The position numbers and the translations under genes are program-made. Positions 57,702 to 64,000 of a stretch of 64,000 bases of DNA are shown piece after piece; positions within the stretch are counted from its first letter, which is position 1; each line of letters starts with the position of its first letter. Origin of the DNA: Streptomyces sp. S.PNR 29. Its GTDB lineage: Bacteria > Actinomycetota > Actinomycetes > Streptomycetales > Streptomycetaceae. The stretch spans positions 248,001 to 312,000 of the forward strand of contig NZ_JANUQM010000007.1 of NCBI RefSeq assembly GCF_030386795.1. Direction: 5' to 3'. Below the pieces are notes generated by a model. The model searched no databases and was not told the DNA's origin. It saw only the letters and a program-made list of their open reading frames with translations.

Positions 57702-58253
57702 TCACTGTCCTTCCCGGTCGGATACGACCGAAGCGTATCGATTCCCACCCGTCGTGCCGCTCAAGGCGGCCTGACCGCTTGTGCCGCCTCCGTCGTCCAC
57801 CGCGGCATGACCCCCGGTGGACCCGAAGCCCCCCTCGGCCCGCGCCGAGCCGGGAAGCTCCGCGACCTGACGGAAGCGGACCCTCTCGACCTGCTGGACG
57901 ACCAGTTGGGCAATCCGGTCGAAGCGCTCGAACCGCACGGGCTCGCGCGGGTCGAGATTCACCACGATCACCTTGATCTCCCCACGGTACCCGGCATCAA
58001 CCGTCCCCGGGGCATTCACGAGGGCGACACCGCAGCGGGCGGCCAGACCGGACCGCGGATGCACGAAGGCCGCGTACCCCTCCGGGAGCGCGACAGCCAC
58101 TCCCGTGGGCAGCACGGCCCGCTCCCCGGGCCCCAGTTCGCACGCCTCGGTGGTGCGCAGATCCGCACCCGCGTCACCGGGGTGTGCGTACGTCGGAAGC
58201 GGTACGTCGGGGTCGACGCGGCGGATCAGTACGTTCACGGGGTCGCGGCTCAC
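57702..58253 (-). CDS. dut: Deoxyuridine 5'-triphosphate nucleotidohydrolase (dUTPase)
   Basis: A 183-aa homotrimeric dUTPase. The five motifs are visible: HPGDAGADL, HPRSGLAARCG, VNAPGTVDAGYRGEI, RIAQLVVQ and the C-terminal RAEGGFGSTG. It hydrolyses dUTP to dUMP and PPi, keeping uracil out of DNA and feeding dTMP synthesis. The protein has about 25 extra residues after motif 5. The GTG start overlaps the thioesterase stop (GTGA), so the thioesterase-dut-DUF3710 genes form one operon. Confidence 0.94.
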   Translation of the reverse strand: MSRDPVNVLIRRVDPDVPLPTYAHPGDAGADLRTTEACELGPGERAVLPTGVAVALPEGYAAFVHPRSGLAARCGVALVNAPGTVDAGYRGEIKVIVVNLDPREPVRFERFDRIAQLVVQQVERVRFRQVAELPGSARAEGGFGSTGGHAAVDDGGGTSGQAALSGTTGGNRYASVVSDREGQ

Positions 58254-58834
58254 GGGTTCACCTCGAAGGCGCGGGCGCGCCGGATCTGGTCCGGGTCGTT
58301 CATGGCGGCCTGGATCTCCTGCTCGCGGCCATGGTCGATGAAGTGGTCGACCTTGACCTCGATGAAGAGCGCGTCGGCCCGTACGGCGACCGGTCCGTCC
58401 GGGCCGCCGATCCGCCCGGTCGCGGTCGAGTAGATCTTCCGCCCGGCCACCGCGGTCACCTCGGCCTGCAGATGGAGCGTCGTACCGACCTGCACGGGCC
58501 GCACGAAGTCGGTCTCCAGCCGTCCGGTCACCGCGATGGTCCGCAGCAGCCAGTTCAGGGAGCCGAGGGTCTCGTCCAGGGCGGCGGCCAGTACACCGCC
58601 GTGCGCGAGGCCGGGAGCGCCCTGGTGGGCGGCCTGCACGGTGAACTCGGCGGTGAGCGAGACGCCTTCGCCGGCCCGTGCCTGAAGACGCAGCCCGTGC
58701 GGCTGTTCGCCGCCACAGCCGAAGCACTGGCCGTAGTGCGCCCCCAGAAGCTCACCGGGCGCGGGGGCGTCCGGATGTCGCACCGGTTTCACCGCGTCGG
58801 CGGGAGGCTGAAGAGCTGCGGAAGTACCACTCAC
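58250..58834 (-). CDS. PaaI/hotdog-fold thioesterase family protein
   Basis: A 194-aa protein with a hotdog fold. An N-terminal extension contains CFGCGGEQPHGLRLQ (a C-x-x-C motif), followed by the core GLAHGGVLAAALDETLGSLNWLL, where the Asp/Glu of the HGG helix is catalytic, and FVRPVQVGTTLHLQAEV. It probably hydrolyses acyl-CoA thioesters. I chose GTG 58834 because sequence before it is not conserved-looking; AAGG lies about 9 nt upstream. It is coupled to dut by a 4-bp overlap and divergent from the DUF3093 gene. Confidence 0.86.
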   Translation of the reverse strand: MSGTSAALQPPADAVKPVRHPDAPAPGELLGAHYGQCFGCGGEQPHGLRLQARAGEGVSLTAEFTVQAAHQGAPGLAHGGVLAAALDETLGSLNWLLRTIAVTGRLETDFVRPVQVGTTLHLQAEVTAVAGRKIYSTATGRIGGPDGPVAVRADALFIEVKVDHFIDHGREQEIQAAMNDPDQIRRARAFEVNP

Positions 58835-58892
58835 AGCCGCAGACCTTACCCGCGCGTCGGTACTGCCCCGACACCATGCCAAGCTTGGCTCC

Positions 58893-59354
58893 ATGCAGCT
58901 CTCCGCCGCCCCGTACGAAGAACGCCTCACCGCGCCCCGCTCCTGGTGGCTGGTCTGCTTCCTGGTGGGGCTGTCGATGGCCTTGATCCTGCTCCCGTTC
59001 GGCACGCTGCCGATGCTCGGCGGCCTGGCCGGCGGCACCGCGGCCGCGGCGGTCGTCACCAGCTCGTACGGTTCGGTCCGCATCCGTGTCGTGGGCGACT
59101 CCCTGATCGCGGGCGACGCGAAGATCCCGGTCACGGCCCTGGGCGAGGCGCAGGTGCTGGACGCCGAGGAGGCCCGTGCCTGGCGCACCCACAAGGCCGA
59201 CACGCGCGCTTTCCTGCTGCTGCGCGCCTACATCCCCACGGCCCTGCGCGTCGAGGTCACCGACCCCGAGGACCCGACGCCGTACCTGTACCTGTCGACG
59301 CGCGAGCCGGAACGCCTGGCGGAGGCCCTGAAGGCGGCGAAGGCGGCGGTGTAG
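58893..59354 (+). CDS. DUF3093 family membrane protein
   Basis: A 153-aa protein. Two adjacent membrane segments (WWLVCFLVGLSMALILLPFG and LGGLAGGTAAAAVVT, about 18-56) precede a cytoplasmic beta-rich domain with DSLIAGDAKIPVTALGEAQVLD and PTPYLYLSTREPERLAEAL. This is the actinobacterial DUF3093 family, conserved near dut and the DUF4193 gene. Function unknown. The start ATG fits the first conserved residues (MQLSAAPYEERL). Confidence 0.9.
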   Translation: MQLSAAPYEERLTAPRSWWLVCFLVGLSMALILLPFGTLPMLGGLAGGTAAAAVVTSSYGSVRIRVVGDSLIAGDAKIPVTALGEAQVLDAEEARAWRTHKADTRAFLLLRAYIPTALRVEVTDPEDPTPYLYLSTREPERLAEALKAAKAAV

Positions 59355-59492
59355 CCGGGGCCGGGCACCGGACGAAGGGCCGGCCCGGAACAGACGGCCG
59401 AGGCGTCACCCGACACGGGCGCCGGCGGGGCGAGGATGCGGCACCACGGGGGGCATTCCGGCGGGGCCGAACCCAGCACGACCGCCCGTCAC

Positions 59493-60467
59493 TCAGCGCC
59501 CGTCATCTTCCGGGTCATGTTTCGGGCCCTCTTCCGCGTCCTCTTTCGGGCCGCGCCCGAGTTCCTTCGTGACGTCGGTCCCCATCTCCAGCGCGTCAGC
59601 CGGACGCTCCAGAGCCGGAAGCTCGGGCAGGGCCTCCCACGGCACCTGGATCTTCCGGAGATCCGCCCTGATCCGGGCGGCAAGGTGCTTGGTGTCCCGG
59701 CGGTTCATGACCGCCCCCACGGCCGCTCCCACCATGAACGGCATCAGATTCGGCAGATTGCGCATCAGCCGCTTCATGATCTGCTGGCGCAGCTGCCGCT
59801 TCATGTGACTGTTCACCGCCAAGTTGAAGGACGACGGCTTGGTCACGTCGACCCCGCGCTCCCCCGACCAGGAGTCCAGATACGCGCTGCTGCGCTCCAT
59901 GAGGTTGCCGGGCGGTCGCACGCCGTACACCTCGTGGAGCTCGGCGATCAGCTTGAGCTCTATCACCGCGACGCCCGTGATCTCGGCGGCCAGCTCCGTC
60001 GGCATCGCCGGCGGTACGGGCAGCATCGCCGCCGCCCCGATCCCCGCTCCGACCGTGGCCGTGCCGTTCGCCGCGCCCGCCACGAGCCTGTCCGCGATCT
60101 CCTCGGGTCCGAGGCCCGGGAACTGCCTGCGGAGCGTCGCCAGGTCCCGTACGGGGACCCGCGGAGCCAGTTCGATGATGCGGTCGGTGAGGCGCGCCAG
60201 TCCCGCCCGGGCGCGGTCACCGCCCTTGCGGACGCCTTCCCTGGCCTTCTGCCGGATCACCGCCACGCGGCGCCGGGCTACGGGCGTGGGGGCCTCCACG
60301 GGCGCCGGGAGGTCACCCCGGCCCGTTGCCGGTTCGAGCGAGGCCGCTCCCGTACCGGTTGAGCCTCGCTCGTCGTCACGCGCGCCGTACTTCGGGCCGT
60401 CGGACGGCCCTTCGTCCGCTCCCCTGCCGGAGAAGCGGCGCTTCCAGGGAGGGGTCGAGCCGGTCAC
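59493..60467 (-). CDS. Conserved hypothetical protein with hydrophobic core (EcsC-like)
   Basis: A 324-aa protein. A charged, disordered N-terminus (1-80) precedes a helical domain with FPGLGPEEIADRLVAGAANGTATVGAGIGAAAMLPVPPAMPTELAAEITGVAVIELKLIAELHEVYG, which has a Gly/Ala-rich membrane-seeking stretch. A second hydrophobic hairpin is LPNLMPFMVGAAVGAVMNRRDTKHLAARIR, and the C-terminus is acidic. The AAEITG/ELKLIAELHEVYG layout recalls the EcsC family. Starting at GTG 60467, it lies 13 bp downstream of the DUF4193 gene. Function unknown. Confidence 0.7.
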   Translation of the reverse strand: MTGSTPPWKRRFSGRGADEGPSDGPKYGARDDERGSTGTGAASLEPATGRGDLPAPVEAPTPVARRRVAVIRQKAREGVRKGGDRARAGLARLTDRIIELAPRVPVRDLATLRRQFPGLGPEEIADRLVAGAANGTATVGAGIGAAAMLPVPPAMPTELAAEITGVAVIELKLIAELHEVYGVRPPGNLMERSSAYLDSWSGERGVDVTKPSSFNLAVNSHMKRQLRQQIMKRLMRNLPNLMPFMVGAAVGAVMNRRDTKHLAARIRADLRKIQVPWEALPELPALERPADALEMGTDVTKELGRGPKEDAEEGPKHDPEDDGR

Positions 60468-60480
60468 GGCCGACCCCGCC

Positions 60481-60777
60481 TCAGTCGCAGTCGCGGCAGA
60501 TCGGCTGACCGTTCTTCTCCCGGGCCAGCTGGCTGCGGTGGTGCACCAGGAAGCAGCTCATGCACGTGAACTCGTCCTGCTGCTTCGGCAGCACCCGGAC
60601 GGCCAGTTCCTCGTTCGAGAGGTCGGCGCCCGGGAGTTCCAGACCCTCGGCGGCCTCGAACTCGTCCACGTCCACGGCGGAGGCCGACTTGTCGTTCCGC
60701 CGGGCCTTGAGTTCTTCGAGGCTGTCCGAGTCGACGTCGTCGTCGGTCTTGCGTGGAGTGTCGTAGTCGGTTGCCAT
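60481..60777 (-). CDS. DUF4193 family small zinc-ribbon-like protein
   Basis: A 98-aa protein. MATDYDTPRKTDDDVDSDSLEELKARRNDK is the hallmark N-terminus, and the C-terminal part carries a zinc-binding set FTCMSCFLVHHRSQL...GQPICRDCD (CxxC...CxxC). This is the strongly conserved actinobacterial family DUF4193, near dut and cell-wall/stress genes in many genomes. Function is not established. It is the first gene of a pair with the hypothetical protein downstream. Confidence 0.92.
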   Translation of the reverse strand: MATDYDTPRKTDDDVDSDSLEELKARRNDKSASAVDVDEFEAAEGLELPGADLSNEELAVRVLPKQQDEFTCMSCFLVHHRSQLAREKNGQPICRDCD

Positions 60778-61179
60778 GTCGCTCTCCCCCTCTGGGTGTC
60801 TGCGGTGTCTCCAGCGCACGTAACGCGTGAGAGGCCGGACTTGTGCCCGACCTGAGGCGGAGATTTTGCCTCACATCAAGGTCTGTTACTCAATCGACAC
60901 CCAACCGGACCCCTCAAGAGTGATCGGCTTGGATGGCGATGGGGACCGTACACGGTCCGAACGCCGCAGTCCAAAGGCGTCTCACCGTGTACTTCCCGTG
61001 ATCACGACCTGCGAAAACAGGGATTTTCCCGACCTTTCGAAGGACACATGATCACGGAGAGTAGATGGCCGGAAAATCGCAGCTGTGATCGATCACACAC
61101 GAAGATGTCGGGACAGCGTCCCAGAAATTCCGCGCAAAGCGAACACCCCCGTGTGTCGGTGAACTCCGAGGTCATGATC
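60778..61179. promoter_or_regulatory. 402-bp gap with several GATC-centred palindromes
   Basis: The gap between cutS (stop) and the DUF4193 gene (start), both on the minus strand, holds no recognised gene. It is relatively AT-rich and contains three GATC-centred elements: CGTGATCACG near 61001, CATGATCACG near 61028 and TGTGATCGATCACA (61084-61097, perfect palindrome). These could be operator sites for DUF4193 transcription. The last is 2 bp too short for a Crp-type GTG-N8-CAC site. Confidence 0.4.
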
Positions 61180-62412
61180 TCAGATCGGTAGCGTGACCCG
61201 CATCACGAGCCCTCCCCCCTCACGCGGCTGGGCATAGATGTGCCCGCCGTGCGCCCGGGCCACGGACCGGACGATGGACAGACCGAGGCCGACGCCCTTG
61301 TCGCTGCCCGTGCGCTCCGTACGCAGCCGCCGGAACGGCTCGAAGAGGTTGTCGATCTCGTACGCCGGCACGACCGGCCCCGTGTTCGAGACGATCAGGA
61401 CCGCCTGGCCGTGCTGGGCCTCGGTCGTGACCTCCACCCAGCCGTCCTCGGCGACGTTGTAACGCACCGCGTTCTGCACGAGGTTCAGGGCGATCCGCTC
61501 CAGGAGCACGCCGTTGCCCTGGACGACCACGGGCTCGCGCTTGCCGCGGATCTCCACGCTCCGGTCCTCCGCCTCGGCGCGCACCTGGTCGATGGCCTGC
61601 GAGGCGACCTCGGCGAGGTCCACGGGCTTGCGCTCGACGATCTGGTTGTCACTGCGGGCGAGCAGCAGCAGGCCCTCGACGAGCTGCTCGCTGCGCTCGT
61701 TGGTGGCCAGCAGCGTCTTGCCGAGCTGCTGCAGTTCCACCGGCGCGCCCGGGTCGGACAGGTGCACCTCCAGCAGTGTGCGGTTGATCGCGAGCGGCGT
61801 CCTCAGCTCGTGCGAGGCGTTGCCGACGAAGCGCTGCTGGGCGGTGAAGGCCCGCTGGAGCCGCTCCAGCATGTCGTCGAAGGTGTCCGCCAGTTCCTTC
61901 AGCTCGTCGTCCGGGCCGTCCAGCTCGATACGGCGGGACAGGTCCGACCCCGCCACCGCGCGCGCGGTGCGGGTGATCCGGCCGAGCGGCGACAGGACAC
62001 GGCCGGCCATGGCGTAACCGAAGGCGAAGGCGATCACGGCGAGGCCGAGCAGGGCCAGGAGCGAGCGGCTGAGCAGGCTGTCCAGGGCGTGCTGACGCTG
62101 CTCGTTGACACACTCGTTCATGGCTCTGTTGAACACGTCGGGCGAGGCGCTGGCGGGCAGGTCGCAGATATCGCTGGTGACCTTGCCCTGAGCGATCTTG
62201 AACGGCAGCTCACTGCCCACGTTCAGGGCCTGGGCGGCCAGCAGGTAGATGATCAGCAGCAGCACGATGCCCGCGATCAGGAACATGCCGCCGTACAACA
62301 GCGTCAGCCGTATCCGGATGGTCGGGCGCAGCCACGGGAAGGGCTGCACCGGCCTCCGGGGATCCCAGGTGGGCTTCGGGGGCGCCTGAGGAGGCGCAGG
62401 TGTCGCGGCCAC
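61180..62412 (-). CDS. cutS: CutS sensor histidine kinase
   Basis: A 410-aa kinase. A Pro-rich cytoplasmic N-terminus precedes TM1 (about 36-60), an extracytoplasmic loop with two cysteines, C83 and C101 (DICDLP and NECVNEQ), and TM2 (about 114-134). A HAMP domain follows, then HisKA with FVGNASHELRTPLAINRTLLEV and an HATPase domain with NLVQNAVRYN and GVGLGLSIVRSVARAHGG. The cutRS pair of S. lividans and S. coelicolor influences antibiotic production. From memory, the paired extracellular cysteines have been proposed as a redox/secretion-stress sensor. The GTG start lies 5 bp after cutR. Confidence 0.9.
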   Translation of the reverse strand: MAATPAPPQAPPKPTWDPRRPVQPFPWLRPTIRIRLTLLYGGMFLIAGIVLLLIIYLLAAQALNVGSELPFKIAQGKVTSDICDLPASASPDVFNRAMNECVNEQRQHALDSLLSRSLLALLGLAVIAFAFGYAMAGRVLSPLGRITRTARAVAGSDLSRRIELDGPDDELKELADTFDDMLERLQRAFTAQQRFVGNASHELRTPLAINRTLLEVHLSDPGAPVELQQLGKTLLATNERSEQLVEGLLLLARSDNQIVERKPVDLAEVASQAIDQVRAEAEDRSVEIRGKREPVVVQGNGVLLERIALNLVQNAVRYNVAEDGWVEVTTEAQHGQAVLIVSNTGPVVPAYEIDNLFEPFRRLRTERTGSDKGVGLGLSIVRSVARAHGGHIYAQPREGGGLVMRVTLPI

Positions 62413-62417
62413 GGGGA

Positions 62418-63071
62418 TCAGATCCGGTAGCCGGAGCCGGGCACGGTGACGATGACGGGCGGCTCACCCAGCTTGCGGCGCAGGGTCATGACGGTCACGC
62501 GGACCACGTTGGTGAACGGGTCGGTGTTCTCGTCCCAGGCCTTCTCCAGGAGTTGCTCGGCGGAGACGACCGCGCCCTCGCTGCGCATGAGCACCTCCAG
62601 CACGGCGAACTCCTTCGGTGCGAGCTGGACCTCCTTTCCGTCGCGGAAGACCTCGCGGCGGTTGGGGTCGAGCTTGATGCCGGCGCGCTCCAGGACGGGC
62701 GGCAGCGGCACGCTCGTCCGCCGTCCGAGGGCGCGCACGCGGGCGATGAGCTCGCTGAACGCGAAGGGCTTGGGCAGATAGTCGTCGGCGCCGATCTCCA
62801 GGCCCTCGACACGGTCGCTGACGTCTCCGGAGGCCGTGAGCATCAGCACGCGCGTGGGCATGCCGAGTTCGACGATCTTGCGGCAGACGTCGTCGCCGTG
62901 CACGAGCGGGAGGTCGCGGTCGAGGACGACCACGTCGTAGTCGTTGACGCCGATGCGCTCCAGGGCGGCCGCACCGTCGTACACGACGTCGACGGCCATG
63001 GCCTCCCGGCGCAGTCCGGTGGCCACCGCATCGGCGAGCAGTTGCTCGTCCTCGACGACGAGTACGCGCAC
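62418..63071 (-). CDS. cutR: CutR response regulator
   Basis: A 217-aa OmpR-type regulator, the exact length of known CutR. The receiver has VVEDEQLLADAVATGLRREAM, phospho-acceptor D51 in VVVLDRDLPLVHGDDVCR and KPFAFSELIARV. The winged helix carries LAPKEFAVLEVLMRSEGAVVSAEQLLEKAWDENTDPFTNVVRVTVMTLRRKLG. I recognise this as CutR rather than a generic regulator. The start is GTG 63071. The promoter region is the 421-bp divergent gap upstream. Confidence 0.92.
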   Translation of the reverse strand: MRVLVVEDEQLLADAVATGLRREAMAVDVVYDGAAALERIGVNDYDVVVLDRDLPLVHGDDVCRKIVELGMPTRVLMLTASGDVSDRVEGLEIGADDYLPKPFAFSELIARVRALGRRTSVPLPPVLERAGIKLDPNRREVFRDGKEVQLAPKEFAVLEVLMRSEGAVVSAEQLLEKAWDENTDPFTNVVRVTVMTLRRKLGEPPVIVTVPGSGYRI

Positions 63072-63492
63072 GTCGCTTGTCCTTCCTCTGTCCACCCGCG
63101 TAGCACCGGTTCCGGCGCATGCGGGCAGGGGTCTTCGTGGGTGTGTAGACCTCCATCCTGCACTTTTCGGCCATAAGTCGGCTGTAAGACGGGTGAGGGC
63201 GCCATGAGGGGCGGGTGTGAGAACGGGAATGCGAGATTTTCTCGTGCGGTTGAGGTTTCCGCGGAAGGGAGCTTGGGGAGGACGAGTTCTACACCCCGCG
63301 ATCACGCTCTGCATGTACCGCACGACCACGCGGTGCGCAGCCAACCGCTTCGCTCAGGGCGGGCGTGGGTGCCCGGCACCGTCGCCGCCCAGCTGAGCGG
63401 CGCTGGGCATCCACAGGAGACGTGATCGCCCCTTTCCACCCACGGCACACCCCCGTGCCACCGACCCACGACCCAGGACGAGGGGGCGTAGC
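63072..63492. promoter_or_regulatory. 421-bp divergent region upstream of cutR
   Basis: This region separates cutRS from the small DUF6104-like gene. It has AT-richer stretches (CACTTTTCGGCCATAAGTCGGCTGTAAGACGGG, GGGAATGCGAGATTTTCTCGTGCGG) likely to hold the cutR promoter. The dyad CGAGATTTTCTCG near 63230-63242 is an operator candidate. No gene is recognised. Confidence 0.4.
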
Positions 63493-63666
63493 ATGGACGC
63501 TTTCACCGCAGGACTTCTGCAGCGCATAAGGGCGACCGAGTCCGACCTGTCGCGGGCTCGTGACGAGGGCGACGACTTCCTCGTCGACGTGGAGCTGGCC
63601 GAGCTCGACGACCTGCACCGCCTCGCCGCCGAACACGGTGTGGAGGTCGGCGCGTCCAGCGTCTGA
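63493..63666 (+). CDS. Small conserved protein (DUF6104-like), 57 aa
   Basis: A 57-aa acidic helical protein reading MDAFTAGLLQRIRATESDL, then LVDVELAELDDLHRLAAEHG. GGGGG lies 6-7 nt before the ATG, and a perfect terminator follows. From memory it belongs to the Streptomyces family DUF6104. The alternating Glu/Asp/Leu pattern suggests a short coiled coil. It is divergent from cutRS. Function unknown. Confidence 0.75.
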   Translation: MDAFTAGLLQRIRATESDLSRARDEGDDFLVDVELAELDDLHRLAAEHGVEVGASSV

Positions 63667-63682
63667 TCGCCCGCACGCCCGT

Positions 63683-63729
63683 AACGCGACGGGGCCCCGG
63701 TGAATCCAGCACCGGGGCCCCGTCGCGTT
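63683..63729. terminator. Bidirectional terminator, perfect 20-bp inverted repeat
   Basis: AACGCGACGGGGCCCCGGTG pairs perfectly with its complement at 63710-63729 around the 7-nt loop AATCCAG. It lies 16 bp after the small gene and before the end of the convergent inositol monophosphatase gene, serving both. Confidence 0.92.
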
Positions 63730-63794
63730 CGCGTGCGGCGGTGTTCACGCAGTGTCCGGTGTGATGTCCGCCTGCCTTCGACCGGGGGCACGCG

Positions 63795-64000
63795 TCAGTC
63801 GTGCCAGGCGCCGAAGTCCTCCAGGAGGCGCTGGAGGGGCTCGAAGACGCCAGGGGTGCCCGCGACCGCCAGATCCCGTGACGGGCGCTCTCCGGGGCGT
63901 CCACCGGTCAGCGCGCCCGCCTCGCGGGCGATCAGGTCGCCCGCCGCGAGGTCCCAGGCGTTCAGGCCGCGTTCGTAGTAGCCGTCGAGGCGGCCGGCGG
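63795..64000 (-). CDS. Inositol monophosphatase family protein, C-terminal part
   Basis: Only the last 68 residues are inside the window; the N-terminus lies beyond 64000. The visible part has GYYERGLNAWDLAAGDLIAREAGALTGG, the WDxAAG metal-binding motif II of inositol monophosphatase/CysQ/FBPase-type phosphatases, then a C-terminal FEPLQRLLEDFGAWHD. Members hydrolyse inositol phosphate, PAP or histidinol phosphate. It is convergent with the small gene and ends 66 bp from the shared terminator. The substrate is not inferable from this fragment. Confidence 0.85.
   Translation of the reverse strand, partial: AGRLDGYYERGLNAWDLAAGDLIAREAGALTGGRPGERPSRDLAVAGTPGVFEPLQRLLEDFGAWHD

Noticed and set aside
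61084..61097. TGTGATCGATCACA as a Crp-binding site
   Set aside because: The spacing between GTG and CAC is 6 bp, while Crp sites need 8; kept only as an unspecified palindrome.
1..64000. CRISPR arrays, tRNA or rRNA genes, intact prophage or integrase
   Set aside because: No regularly spaced repeats, no cloverleaf-like or rRNA sequence and no integrase or phage structural genes were seen.

Overview
The window is chromosomal DNA of very high GC content with strong third-position GC, GTG and TTG starts, many 1-4 bp start/stop overlaps, and families typical of streptomycetes (PaaX, CutRS, DUF3710, DUF3093, DUF4193, SepF paralogue, NB-ARC/TPR proteins). It also carries one copy of a dispersed repeat I recognise from Streptomyces intergenic regions. 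I infer Streptomyces or a close relative. I see no rRNA, tRNA, CRISPR array or intact insertion sequence.

Layout. (1) 1-4.4 kb: an aryl-CoA catabolic island (CoA ligase end, PaaX regulator, fused FAD monooxygenase/OYE reductase, enoyl-CoA hydratase). (2) 4.8-7.5 kb: an anti-sigma-type ATPase, then argF and arcA. (3) 7.7-22.8 kb: a two-part regulated conflict or RiPP-like locus. The right half is an operon of VMAP (vWA-MoxR-associated protein), MoxR AAA+ ATPase and a 1511-aa vWA-like/NB-ARC/TPR protein. The left half is an operon of alpha/beta hydrolase, caspase-like protease, a 75-aa precursor-like peptide and an HExxH peptide-modification protein. They are separated by an antiporter, an orphan binding protein and a broken transposase. 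The caspase C-terminus and the VMAP N-terminus carry what looks like the same adaptor domain, which ties the halves together. (4) 22.9-26.9 kb: the Hen1-Pnkp RNA-repair pair, directly beside the conflict operon. (5) 27-36 kb: methyltransferase, F420-type oxidoreductase, small lineage proteins, MazG-like hydrolase with an ATPase, SepF paralogue, GT-C-type membrane protein, and a YceI/MarR divergent pair. (6) 36-46 kb: fused lactate/glycolate-type dehydrogenase, DinB, MBL-rhodanese, NCS1 permease, RibD-like reductase, and a patch of decayed genes (carbonic anhydrase fragment; a LysR gene joined by deletion to a short-chain dehydrogenase). (7) 46-57 kb: a potassium-themed stretch (KimA-like APC permease, two TrkA/RCK proteins, KdpDE without KdpABC) plus an RNA methyltransferase, DUF3159, an OB-fold protein and an ABC ATPase. 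(8) 57-64 kb: housekeeping genes (DUF3710, dut, thioesterase, DUF3093, DUF4193), cutRS, a DUF6104-like protein and the end of an inositol monophosphatase.

The strongest candidate for an undescribed system is region 3. A caspase and a lipase-like hydrolase appear to be controlled by a MoxR/VMAP module through matched adaptor domains. The same locus encodes a peptide with its own modifying enzyme and sits next to RNA repair. Family names are from memory of the sequence signatures; no database search was run.
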